Part shown: positions 8,344-16,813 of the stretch, piece by piece
Numbering within the stretch: position 1 is the stretch's first letter
Layout of the letters: every line of letters starts with the position of its first letter
From: Streptomyces endocoffeicus
GTDB taxonomy: Bacteria > Actinomycetota > Actinomycetes > Streptomycetales > Streptomycetaceae
Direction: 5' to 3'
NCBI RefSeq assembly: GCF_016741935.1
Contig: NZ_JAERRG010000024.1
Location: forward strand, 114,100-178,099
Length of the DNA: 64,000 bases
The notes under the pieces: generated by a model
Seen by the model: only the letters and a program-made list of their open reading frames with translations
Told to the model about the DNA's origin: nothing
Databases searched by the model: none
Made by a program: the position numbers and the translations under genes

Positions 8344-9449
8344 CCACCGCCACCCGGCCGCGCGGTGAGACCCGCGCGGCGGACCAATCCCCCGCCACCC
8401 GCTCCGAAAGGTTCAGGCGAGCCGCCCGCTGGTGGCCGGCGCTGCCGCTGGTGGCCCTGTTCCTCGTCCCCTACAGCGCGCTGCCCCTGCCCGGCCTGCT
8501 GGACGGACCGATCGGCAGCCCCGGCAACCTCCAACTGCTGTCCCTGTGCCTGGTGTTCGGAGCCCTGGCCACCGGCTACGACCTGCTGCTCGGCCGCACC
8601 GGGCTGCTGTCGTTCGGCCACGCGCTCTACTTCGCCGCAGGTGCCTACGTCACCAACACCATCATGCTGGAGGCGGGGCTGCCCTTCGCCGTCTCCGCGC
8701 TGCTCGGCCTGCTCGCCGGGGTGGCGCTGTCCGCACTGCTGGGCGCGGTCAGCCTGCGGGTGACGGGCATCGGCTTCTCCATGGTGACCCTCGCCTTCGC
8801 GCAGGCCGCCTCGATCCTCGTGCAACGCGACCCGGGCGGCGTCACGGGTGGCGAGGAAGGCAGGGCCGCCCCCGCGGACAAGCTGCCCGCCGCGCTGGTC
8901 GGCATCGAAAACACCGCCAACCTGTACTGGGTCGCCCTGGCCTACCTCGTCGTCGTGCTGCTCATCGTGCGATGGGCGGTCCGCTCACCCACCGGCCGGG
9001 TCTGGGAGGGCATCAAGGAGAACGAGCGCCGGGTGGAGGTGCTGGGGCTGCGCCCCTACGGCTTCAAGCTGACCGCCTTCGTCCTGGCCGGCACCCTGGC
9101 CGCGCTCGGCGGCATCGTCCACCTGCTGCTGACCGGCGGCGCCACTCCGCAGACCACCACCTCCGACTTCACCCTCTCCCTGCTGGTGATGGTGGTACTG
9201 GGCGGCTCCGGCACCCGGTGGGGCCCCCTGGCCGGCGGCATCCTCTACACCTGGGCCGACCACCGGCTCGGCGACCTGTCGGGTTCCGGTGCTGTCACCG
9301 GGTTGCCCGCCGTGCTGCGAGTGCCACTGTCGCAGCCGCTGTTCCTGCTCGGCGCGCTGTTCGTCGCGGTGATATACCTGCTGCCCGGCGGCCTGGTCCG
9401 GCTGCCGGCTCGGCTGCGCGCGGCGCGCGCCGTCGTGGTCGAGTCGTGA
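8340..9449 (+). CDS. ABC transporter permease, LivM type
   Basis: Second permease subunit (369 aa), longer than LivH because of an N-terminal cytoplasmic extension, as usual for LivM. Recognisable segments are LGRTGLLSFGHALYFAAGAYV and the ATPase-contact loop VVLGGSGTRWGPLAGG. It overlaps the LivH gene by 4 bp (ATGA) and is the last importer gene. After it comes 271 bp with a 10-bp-stem palindrome before the PHB depolymerase gene. Confidence 0.9.
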   Translation: MTTATRPRGETRAADQSPATRSERFRRAARWWPALPLVALFLVPYSALPLPGLLDGPIGSPGNLQLLSLCLVFGALATGYDLLLGRTGLLSFGHALYFAAGAYVTNTIMLEAGLPFAVSALLGLLAGVALSALLGAVSLRVTGIGFSMVTLAFAQAASILVQRDPGGVTGGEEGRAAPADKLPAALVGIENTANLYWVALAYLVVVLLIVRWAVRSPTGRVWEGIKENERRVEVLGLRPYGFKLTAFVLAGTLAALGGIVHLLLTGGATPQTTTSDFTLSLLVMVVLGGSGTRWGPLAGGILYTWADHRLGDLSGSGAVTGLPAVLRVPLSQPLFLLGALFVAVIYLLPGGLVRLPARLRAARAVVVES

Positions 9450-9626
9450 CGACTGGGCCGCCCTGGTGTCATGGCCGCACCACCCACACCATGTGTACAC
9501 GAGCCACGTCGGCCGCCGATTTCCTGGCCGCCCCTCCCATGTCGCGGTCGGTCGCCCGGTCGTACGGTCCGCTTACAGCAAGCCGGTATGTCAGCCTGCC
9601 GGTGCGTCAGCGCCACGCACCGGCCG

Positions 9627-9651
9627 ACGGGACCGGCCCGGCCGGTCCCGT
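9627..9651. promoter_or_regulatory. 10-bp inverted repeat upstream of the PHB depolymerase
   Basis: Perfect inverted repeat ACGGGACCGG / CCGGTCCCGT with a 5-nt centre, about 70 bp before the depolymerase start. It could terminate the importer operon or be an operator. Its GGGACCGG half resembles the GGAGACCG half of the palindrome at 4370-4389, which favours a shared regulator, perhaps the PucR-type protein of this locus. That link is inference. Confidence 0.45.
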
Positions 9652-9720
9652 GAAGTGGCATGGCAGGGCGCCGTGCGGCGTCCGCACTCCCTCCACTCCC
9701 CCACTCCATGGAGCTGCCCC

Positions 9721-11187
9721 ATGCGTTTCGTCACCGTGCGCAGAGTCCTCAGACGCACCGCTCTGGCCGCCGCGCTCGGCGCGCTGGCCACGGGCATGAC
9801 CGTCATCACCCCGCTCGCCCCCGTCGCCGCGGCCGCGGCCGACGGCACTCTCCAGCAGGTCACCAACTTCGGCTCCAACCCCGGCAATCTGGCGATGTAC
9901 GAGTACGCGCCGACGAACCTCCCCGCGAACGCGCCACTGGTCGTGGCCCTGCACGGCTGCACCCAGTCGGCGAGCGACTACCACACCCACTCCGGCTGGC
10001 AGAAGTTCGCCGACCAGTGGGGATTCGCCGTGGTCTACCCGCAGACCGGCCCGGCCAACAACGGCATGTCCTGCTTCAGCTGGTTCGACGCCACCAAGGA
10101 CACCCGGGGTAAGGGCGAAGCGGCCTCCATAGTTCAGATGGTCGACCACGCCACGGCGCAATACGGCTCCGACCGCGGGCGGATCTTCGTCACCGGCCTG
10201 TCGGCCGGCGGCGGCATGACCGCGAACCTGCTCGCCGACTACCCGGACGTGTTCGCCGGCGGCGCCGTCGACTCCGGCCTCCCCGCGCAGTGCGCCACCA
10301 CCGTGATCGCCGCCTCCAGCTGCCAGTACAGCGGCCAGAACCTCACTCCCGAGCAGTGGGGGGACAAGGTCCGCGGTTCCTACCCCGGGTACACCGGCCC
10401 CTGGCCACGGGTCGCGATCTGGCAGGGCACCTCCGACACCACCGTCACGCCGGTCAACGGCACCGAGCTGCGCGACCAGTGGACCGATGTCTGGGGCATC
10501 AGCCAGACGCCCTCCAGTACGCGAGACCTGACCGGCGGCACCACCGAGAGCATTTACAACGATTCCGCCGGTAAGCCCGCCGTCGCCCACTTCTCGATCT
10601 CCGGCATGGCCCATGGCCTCGCCGTGGACCCGGGCTCCGGCGCCGACCAGTGCGGCACCACGGGGACCTACTACATCGACTCCATCTGCTCCAGCTACCA
10701 CACCGCGAGGTTCTGGGGCCTGGACGGCTCCGGCAGCGGTTCCCTGCCGGGGCCGTCCGGGGTCACGGTCACCGGCACCACCGACGACGGCGTCTCACTG
10801 TCCTGGAACGCCGTGAGCGGCGCAGCCTCCTACAACGTCTACCGCGACGGCACCAAGGTCGGCTCCCCGACCAACACCTCCTACACCGACACCGGTCTGT
10901 CCGCCGGCGCCTCCTACCGCTACACCGTCGCCGCGGTCGACTCCACCGGCGCCGTCGGCGCCGCGTCCTCGCCGGTCACCGCGACGACGACGGGCGCCGA
11001 GCCGGCGCCCAGGTGCTACACCGACAACAACTACAACCAGGTCAAGGCCGGCCGCGCCCACCAGAGCCTCGGTCACACGTATGCCAACGGTTCCAACCAG
11101 AACCTCGGCCTGTACAACCTCGCCGTCACTCACACTCTCAAAGAGACTTCCCCGGGCTACTTCGTCCTCGCCGACTCCGGCTGCTGA
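9721..11187 (+). CDS. phaZ: Secreted PHB depolymerase with FN3 linker and substrate-binding domain
   Basis: Extracellular poly(3-hydroxybutyrate) depolymerase (488 aa). A signal peptide covers about residues 1-40. The alpha/beta-hydrolase domain has the oxyanion-hole segment LHGC (77-80), lipase box GLSAG with nucleophile Ser161, Asp239 (GTSD) and His298 (MAHG). A fibronectin type III domain follows at about 345-422, then a C-terminal substrate-binding domain of about 60 residues with terminal Cys. This is the classic architecture of bacterial extracellular PHB depolymerases. The start at 9721 gives the signal peptide; a longer open frame upstream has none. Products would feed the importer and dehydrogenase next door. 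Confidence 0.9.
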   Translation: MRFVTVRRVLRRTALAAALGALATGMTVITPLAPVAAAAADGTLQQVTNFGSNPGNLAMYEYAPTNLPANAPLVVALHGCTQSASDYHTHSGWQKFADQWGFAVVYPQTGPANNGMSCFSWFDATKDTRGKGEAASIVQMVDHATAQYGSDRGRIFVTGLSAGGGMTANLLADYPDVFAGGAVDSGLPAQCATTVIAASSCQYSGQNLTPEQWGDKVRGSYPGYTGPWPRVAIWQGTSDTTVTPVNGTELRDQWTDVWGISQTPSSTRDLTGGTTESIYNDSAGKPAVAHFSISGMAHGLAVDPGSGADQCGTTGTYYIDSICSSYHTARFWGLDGSGSGSLPGPSGVTVTGTTDDGVSLSWNAVSGAASYNVYRDGTKVGSPTNTSYTDTGLSAGASYRYTVAAVDSTGAVGAASSPVTATTTGAEPAPRCYTDNNYNQVKAGRAHQSLGHTYANGSNQNLGLYNLAVTHTLKETSPGYFVLADSGC

Positions 11188-11220
11188 CCTTGGGGTGCGG
11201 TTCCTCCGTGCGGTCCGGGA

Positions 11221-12327
11221 TCAGACGGGTGCCGCGAACACCGGTGCGGGGTGGATCGTCACCCGCACCGGTGATCCGGGAGAGAGGCGGGCGGCTTCCG
11301 CCTTCGGGATCTGGGCGAGCACCGGGTCCTGGTCCGGGAGCTGGATCCGCACCCGGCACAGCGATCCGAGGAAACTCACGGAAAGGACCCGCCCGATCGG
11401 TGCGCCGTGGCCCTGCCCCTGATCCGGCGCCGGATCCACCGTTACGGATTCCGGGCGTACGAACGCCCTGACAGGTCCCTCGAAGGCGCTTCCGGGGAGC
11501 AGCGGCAGCTGAGTGCCCAGCAGGCCCAACTCTCCCGATCGGGCCCTCCCGCGCAGGCGGTTGCTGAGACCGACGAACTCGGCGACGAACGCGGTGCGGG
11601 GCCGGTCGTACAGATCGCCGGGCGAGGCGATCTGCTCCAGGCGGCCGGCGTGGATGACGCCCACCCGGTCGGCGACCGCGAGGGCCTCCTCCTGGTCGTG
11701 GGTCACGAACAGCGTGGTGGTGCCGACCTCGAGCTGAATACGGCGGATCTCGTCCCGCAATTGGGAACGCACCTTGGCGTCCAGCGCCGAGAGCGGCTCG
11801 CCCAGCAGCAGCACCTCGGGCCGGACGGCCAGGGCGCGGGCCAGTGCCACCCGCTGCTGTTGCCCTCCGGAGAGCTGGTGCGGATAGTGGGCCGCGTGGC
11901 TGGCCAGGCCGACGAGTTCGAGGAGATCCTCCGCACGGCGGCGCCGCGTCCGGGTGCCGACACCACGCAGCCGCAAGCCGTAGGCGACGTTGTCACATGC
12001 GGTCATGGTGGGAAAGAGGCTGTATGCCTGAAACACCATCCCCATGCCCCGGCGGTTCGAGCTCAGCCGGGTGATGTCCTGGCCGCCGACGAGGATCCGC
12101 CCGGAGTCCAGTTCGTCGAGGCCGGCGAGGGCGCGCAGCGCGGTGGTTTTGCCGCAGCCGGAGGGACCGAGAAGCGCGACGAACTCGCCGGCCGCGACGT
12201 CCAGGGACAGGCCGTCCAGTGCGCGCACCTTGCCGAAGGAGCGATGGAGGTCGACCAGTTGGACCGCTGCCCCCGGTCGCTCGGCGAGCCGACCGGTGCG
12301 TGAGGAGTCCGCGATGTCGGTGGTCAC
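11221..12327 (-). CDS. ABC transporter ATP-binding protein, PotA-like
   Basis: ATPase subunit (368 aa) of a Pot/Fbp-type importer; N-terminal ATPase domain, then a TOBE-like C-terminal domain from about residue 250. Walker A is GPSGCGKTT and the signature is LSGGQQQRVALARA. The Walker B reads LLLGEPLSALD, with Gly where the family has Asp (codon 11800-11802), which may weaken Mg2+ binding. The GTG start overlaps the upstream permease stop by 4 bp (GTGA). It is the last gene of a seven-gene operon headed by an enolase-superfamily enzyme. Confidence 0.85.
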   Translation of the reverse strand: MTTDIADSSRTGRLAERPGAAVQLVDLHRSFGKVRALDGLSLDVAAGEFVALLGPSGCGKTTALRALAGLDELDSGRILVGGQDITRLSSNRRGMGMVFQAYSLFPTMTACDNVAYGLRLRGVGTRTRRRRAEDLLELVGLASHAAHYPHQLSGGQQQRVALARALAVRPEVLLLGEPLSALDAKVRSQLRDEIRRIQLEVGTTTLFVTHDQEEALAVADRVGVIHAGRLEQIASPGDLYDRPRTAFVAEFVGLSNRLRGRARSGELGLLGTQLPLLPGSAFEGPVRAFVRPESVTVDPAPDQGQGHGAPIGRVLSVSFLGSLCRVRIQLPDQDPVLAQIPKAEAARLSPGSPVRVTIHPAPVFAAPV

Positions 12328-13199
12328 GGTGTGGGCCCTTCCTCGGTGGCGTCCGCGGCGAGGGTTGTGGGACGACGCGAAGCCAACTGAGCGAGTGCGT
12401 ACAGCAGGACGAAGGCGAAGAGGAGGGCGGCGGCCGACACGGCGACGGACACGGCCGCGTCGCGCTTGCCCAGCAGGTTGATGACGACCTGCAGAGTGTC
12501 GAAGTTCAGCAGCGAGGCGACGGTGAACTCACCGAGCACCAGCGCGACGGAGATGATCGACGCCGAGATCACCGCGCCGCGGATGTTGGGCAGGACGATG
12601 CTCACCAGCACCCGGGGCCAGCTCGCTCCCAGGCTGCGCGCCGCTTCGGCGAGCGTCACGATGTCGACGCTGCCGAGTCCTCCGTCGATGGCGCGGTGGG
12701 CGTAGGGCAGTACCAAGATGACGTAGACGAAGGTGAGGGTGAGCGGGGAGTCCCCGAGCAGGTAATTCACCCACAGGTAGATGGGGCCGATACCGGCGAC
12801 GAGTACGATCGCGGGGATGGTCAGCGGCAGCAGGCAGGCGAATTCCACGAGCCGTCTCATCCGCGGCACTCGCAGATGCACCCAGGTCATCGTGGGCACC
12901 AACAGGACGAGCATGGCCACTACCGTGAGTGCGGAGAGTTGGAGCGAGTCGGTGATGGCTCCGAGGAGGTCCGCGTTGGAACCGATCTCCCGCCAGGCGT
13001 CGAGTGAGCGGCCCGTCGCCGTGCCCCGTGTGGAGAACTCGACCATGGCGAGCAGCGGCAGCAGCAGATAGCCGCCGATGAGGATGAGCACCACCCAGCG
13101 CAGTGCCCGCACCGGCGATGTCCGCGCCGTGCGGGACGCGGCCGATAGCCGTGGGGGGCGCGCACGCCCGTCGGGTACGGATGTGTTCACCGCAGCCAT
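12324..13199 (-). CDS. ABC transporter permease, PotC-like
   Basis: Membrane subunit (291 aa) with about six hydrophobic helices and the ATPase-contact EAA loop (LAEAARSLGASWPRVLVSIVLP) near residues 178-200. Overlaps the preceding permease by 13 bp and the ATPase gene by 4 bp, so it sits inside a tightly packed operon. With the other permease it should form the channel for the substrate bound by the lipoprotein encoded just upstream. Confidence 0.88.
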   Translation of the reverse strand: MAAVNTSVPDGRARPPRLSAASRTARTSPVRALRWVVLILIGGYLLLPLLAMVEFSTRGTATGRSLDAWREIGSNADLLGAITDSLQLSALTVVAMLVLLVPTMTWVHLRVPRMRRLVEFACLLPLTIPAIVLVAGIGPIYLWVNYLLGDSPLTLTFVYVILVLPYAHRAIDGGLGSVDIVTLAEAARSLGASWPRVLVSIVLPNIRGAVISASIISVALVLGEFTVASLLNFDTLQVVINLLGKRDAAVSVAVSAAALLFAFVLLYALAQLASRRPTTLAADATEEGPTP

Positions 13200-14125
13200 G
13201 TCGCCGCCTTCCGTTGCACGAGCGCGTACAGCGACATGACCACCGCCACCACCACGATCATGCCCAGGGCCAGTGCCTTGCCCGCACCTGCCTGGCCCAG
13301 GGCGACCTCACTGGTGAGGAAGTTGCCGATCTGCAGCGGCACGATCGGGCTGCCCTGGCTGACCAGGGCAGCGGCCGTCGCGTAGGAGGAGAAGGCGTTG
13401 GCGAAGAGCAGCAGGGCCGCACCGAGGAAACTCGGCGCGAGGGCCGGCCCGGCGACGTAACGCCAATAGGCCCATGTGGATCCGCCGAGGCTTGTCGACG
13501 CCTCGCGCCATTCCGGCCGGAGGTTGTCGACGGCTGGGAGGAAGACGATGAGCATGAGCGGGATCTGGAAGTAGGTGTAGACGACGACCAGCCCGGTGAG
13601 GCCGTAGAGCCAGGTGCCGCCGGAGAAGACGTTCACCCCCAGGTGGTTTTGGAGGAACAGGGTGACCACGCCGTTGAAGCCGAAGGTGGCGAGGAAGGCG
13701 AAGGCGAGCATGACGCCACCGAACTGTGCGAGAACGCCGCACGAGGCGACCGTGACTCGGCGCAGCAGGCCGTCGGGCCTGCTCTCCGCCACCGCCCAGG
13801 CGAGCAGCGCGCCCAGCACGGAGCCCGCCAGCGCTGTGGTGGCCGAGACTTCTATGGAGCGGACGAAGCCGTGGAGGTAGTCGCTGGTCGTGACGGTTCG
13901 GATGTTGCGCAGGGTGGGCCGCCCCCTGCCGTCCTGGAATGCGCCGATGAGCACCAGGTACGTCGGCCAGAGCAGGAAGACGGCCAGGTAGCCGAAGAAC
14001 GGCAACAGCCCGAGATGGGGCAGCAGCCGGGGCAGGCGCCGGCGGCCGGCACCGGACGATGCGGGACTGGGCGATGCGGGACCGAGCGGCGGCGTGTCCG
14101 CCTCGGAGGGTGCTTCGGTGCTCAA
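13187..14125 (-). CDS. ABC transporter permease, PotB-like
   Basis: First permease (312 aa) of the Pot-type importer. About six transmembrane segments follow a Ser/Pro/Ala-rich cytoplasmic N-terminus; an EAA-like loop (REASTSLGGSTWAYWRYV) is visible around residues 208-225. The likely start is a TTG overlapping the stop of the binding-protein gene (TTGA), consistent with coupled translation. An internal start a few codons downstream is possible. Confidence 0.85.
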   Translation of the reverse strand: MSTEAPSEADTPPLGPASPSPASSGAGRRRLPRLLPHLGLLPFFGYLAVFLLWPTYLVLIGAFQDGRGRPTLRNIRTVTTSDYLHGFVRSIEVSATTALAGSVLGALLAWAVAESRPDGLLRRVTVASCGVLAQFGGVMLAFAFLATFGFNGVVTLFLQNHLGVNVFSGGTWLYGLTGLVVVYTYFQIPLMLIVFLPAVDNLRPEWREASTSLGGSTWAYWRYVAGPALAPSFLGAALLLFANAFSSYATAAALVSQGSPIVPLQIGNFLTSEVALGQAGAGKALALGMIVVVAVVMSLYALVQRKAATWLR

Positions 14126-15258
14126 TTGACGGCCTTCCGCCAGTGGATCTGGAGGTAGTCCTGGCCGGCCTTCAACTGGGGCTCGGTGAAGACCACCGGA
14201 GTCCCGGACGCCTTCGGCAGCTTGGCGAGGGCGGTCTTGTCGATCGTGCCGTTCTGGCGCATCACATCACTCAGCACGGGCCGCGCGTAGCCCCGCAGCC
14301 AGGTGTTCTGCCCTTCGGTGGAATAGAGGTACTCCTGCCAGAGTCTGGCCGCCGCGGGGTGCGGGGCGTCCTTGTTGATCGACTGGTAGTAGTAGGCCCC
14401 CACGACCGCGTGCTCCGGGATCGATACCTTCCAGTCGACCTTGCCTTTCAGGGCGGTGGTCTGGGCGACGTTGAGGTAGTCCCAGTCCAGGACGACGGGG
14501 GTCTGCCCGGAGGCGATCGTCGCCGGGGTGGGGTCGACCGGGATCAGGTTTCCCCTGGCCTTGAGTTTTTTGAAGAACTCCACACCGGGTGCCAGGTCGT
14601 CCGCCGATCCGCCGTTCGCGACGGAGGCCGCGGCGACGCCGTGGAAGCCGGCGGAGGCCTGGGTCGGGTCGCCGTTGAGCGCGACCTTGCCCTTGTAGGC
14701 GGGCCCCAGCAGATCGTTCATCGTCACGGGTGCGGGTACCTTGGAGGCGTCGTAGCCGATGGCGAAGTAGCCGGTGTAGTCGCTGGTCCAGCGCCCCTTG
14801 GGATCCCTGAGGTGGCCCGGGACGTCCTTCCAGACAGTCGTCCGGTACGGCGCGAACAGGGCGGTATTGGCCAGTGCGACATTGCTGCCCAGGTCGAAGA
14901 CATCGGGTGCGCGGTTCTGTCCCTTCAGTTGCCTGGCAGCGTTGATCTGGTCCTGGCTGTTGGCGTCGGGCTGTGTGGAGTGGACCTTGACGCCGTATTT
15001 CGCCTCGAAGCCCGCGATCATGTCGCCATAGTTGGCCCAGTCCGGTGGGAGCGCGATGACGTTCAGTGTTCCCTCCTTCTTGGCGGTGGCGACGAGCTTG
15101 GCCATGCCTCCCAGGTCGGTGGCGGATTCCGCCGTCGCCGCGGGGCCGGCCGAGTCCGTGGCGGAGAACCCGGGTGGCGGCGGGGGCGGGCCGCAAGCGG
15201 TGGCGAGCAGCAGGGCGGCACCGGCGCTGCCGGTGGCCAAGGTTCTCCTTGTGCGCAC
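14122..15258 (-). CDS. ABC transporter substrate-binding lipoprotein, PotD-like
   Basis: Extracellular solute-binding lipoprotein (378 aa, SBP_bac type). The N-terminus is a lipoprotein signal with lipobox LATAC at about residues 18-22, followed by a Pro-rich spacer. The body resembles PotD / Fe(III)-type binding proteins (GVKVHSTQPDANS, DVFDLGSNVA). The genes next to it encode an aldehyde dehydrogenase, an alcohol dehydrogenase and an enolase-superfamily enzyme, so the ligand is more likely a polyol, sugar acid or hydroxy acid than a polyamine. That is inferred from context only. Confidence 0.82.
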   Translation of the reverse strand: MRTRRTLATGSAGAALLLATACGPPPPPPGFSATDSAGPAATAESATDLGGMAKLVATAKKEGTLNVIALPPDWANYGDMIAGFEAKYGVKVHSTQPDANSQDQINAARQLKGQNRAPDVFDLGSNVALANTALFAPYRTTVWKDVPGHLRDPKGRWTSDYTGYFAIGYDASKVPAPVTMNDLLGPAYKGKVALNGDPTQASAGFHGVAAASVANGGSADDLAPGVEFFKKLKARGNLIPVDPTPATIASGQTPVVLDWDYLNVAQTTALKGKVDWKVSIPEHAVVGAYYYQSINKDAPHPAAARLWQEYLYSTEGQNTWLRGYARPVLSDVMRQNGTIDKTALAKLPKASGTPVVFTEPQLKAGQDYLQIHWRKAVN

Positions 15259-15302
15259 GGGATGCCTCTTTCATGGTGGCCCGAGTGACTGGCCGATGTC
15301 CG

Positions 15303-16754
15303 TCAGGCGGGTAGCTTGACCATGACGTGTTTGAGCTCGGTGAACTCCTCCAGCGAGTAGACGGACCGTTCCCTGCCGTGCCCGGACTCCTTGAAGCCGC
15401 CCCATGGCATCTCGGACGCGGACACTCCGTGGTCGTTGATCCAGACCGTGCCGAACCGCAGTCGGCGGGCCGCGTCCATGGCCTGGCCGATGTCCCGCGT
15501 GAAGATGGACGCGGCGAGCCCGTAGACCACGTCATTGGCCATCGTGTAGGCGGCCTCGGCATCCGCCGCGCGCTGCACCGAGATCACTGGCCCGAAGACC
15601 TCTCGCTGGACGATCTCGCTGTGCTGGGCGACGTCGGTCACCACGGTCGGGGCGACGTAGCACCCACCGGGGTCGGCTCCACCGCCACCGGTGAGAAAGG
15701 ACGTCCCGGCCTCGGCCGCGCGGTCCAGGAAGCCCCGGACGCGCTCGGCGTGCGCGGTGTGGGCCAGGGGGCCCATCTCGGTGGCCGGGTCGGCGGGGGC
15801 GCCGACACGCAGCGAGGAGACCGCCCGGACCAGCTCCTCCACGACACCGTCGTAGGCGCGGTCCGTGACGATGACCCGGGACGCGGCGCCGCAGTCCTGT
15901 CCGGCGTTGTAGAAGCCGGCGCCGCGCACGACATCCGCGACCTCGACGGGGTCGGCGTCGTCGAGGACGACGGCGGGTGCCTTGCCGCCGAGTTCGAGAT
16001 GGACACGCTTGAGGCTGTCGGCCGCCGCCCGCGTGACGTCCCTGCCCGTCGCGGAGTCCCCGGTGAGTGAGACGATGTCCACTCCCCCGTGGCGAACCAG
16101 CGGCACGCCTGCCGAACGGCCCTCGCCGTTGACGACGTTGAGCACGCCGGGCGGGAGGATTCCGGTGGCCAGCGCGGTCAGCCGGAGCGCGGTCAGCGGA
16201 GTCTGCTCGGACGGCTTGAGGACGACCGTGTTGCCCGCGGCCAGGGCCGGTCCGAGCTTGGTCACCATGGCCAGTAGGGGGTAATTCCACGGTGTGATCA
16301 GGCCCGCGACGCCGATCGGCTCACGGCGGACCATGGAGGTGTGGCCGGGCACGTACTCACCGGCGGCCCGGCCGTCCAGACAGCGCGCCGCTCCGGCGAA
16401 GAACCGCAGGCGCTCGACCGCCCCATGGGTCTCGGCCCGTGCGGCAGCGATCGGCTTGCCCGCGTTGAGCGACTCGACGCCGGCCATCGCGTCCGCGTCC
16501 TGGAGCAGCGAGTCGGCGAGGGCGAGCAGCGCCTCCGCACGTTCGCGGGGCGTGGTCCGGGACCAGCCGTCGGCGGCCCGGCGGGCGGCGGCGACGGCCT
16601 GGTCGACATCCCTGCCGGTGCTGTTGGGGACGGTGGCGATCGTCGCGCCGGTCGCGGGATCGAAGACGTCGGTCTCGCCACCTTCGGCGGCGTCCATCCA
16701 CTCACCGTCGACATAGTTCTGGTCGTGCTCGATCAGCACGGCGTCACCTCTCAT
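15303..16754 (-). CDS. NAD(P)-dependent aldehyde dehydrogenase
   Basis: Aldehyde dehydrogenase superfamily enzyme (483 aa, typical length). Active-site residues are in place: Asn157 in TPWNYP, Glu254 in LELGG and nucleophile Cys288 in NAGQDCGAAS. Sequence style is that of betaine-aldehyde / 4-aminobutyraldehyde dehydrogenases. ATG at 16754 is chosen because conserved sequence begins there and the upstream frame is low-complexity. The gene lies between the alcohol dehydrogenase and the binding-protein gene, so it probably oxidises the aldehyde made by the former. The physiological substrate is not evident. Confidence 0.87.
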   Translation of the reverse strand: MRGDAVLIEHDQNYVDGEWMDAAEGGETDVFDPATGATIATVPNSTGRDVDQAVAAARRAADGWSRTTPRERAEALLALADSLLQDADAMAGVESLNAGKPIAAARAETHGAVERLRFFAGAARCLDGRAAGEYVPGHTSMVRREPIGVAGLITPWNYPLLAMVTKLGPALAAGNTVVLKPSEQTPLTALRLTALATGILPPGVLNVVNGEGRSAGVPLVRHGGVDIVSLTGDSATGRDVTRAAADSLKRVHLELGGKAPAVVLDDADPVEVADVVRGAGFYNAGQDCGAASRVIVTDRAYDGVVEELVRAVSSLRVGAPADPATEMGPLAHTAHAERVRGFLDRAAEAGTSFLTGGGGADPGGCYVAPTVVTDVAQHSEIVQREVFGPVISVQRAADAEAAYTMANDVVYGLAASIFTRDIGQAMDAARRLRFGTVWINDHGVSASEMPWGGFKESGHGRERSVYSLEEFTELKHVMVKLPA

Positions 16755-16813
16755 CGGGATACGGATCGGTGGCTCGGGGAACACCGGAGCGCTGGTCCGG
16801 GAGATCGCTGGAT

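Noticed and set aside
9450..9720. Extended N-terminus of the PHB depolymerase
   Set aside because: The frame is open back to 9466, but the added residues are not a signal peptide and contain the palindrome; the ATG at 9721 starts a proper signal sequence.
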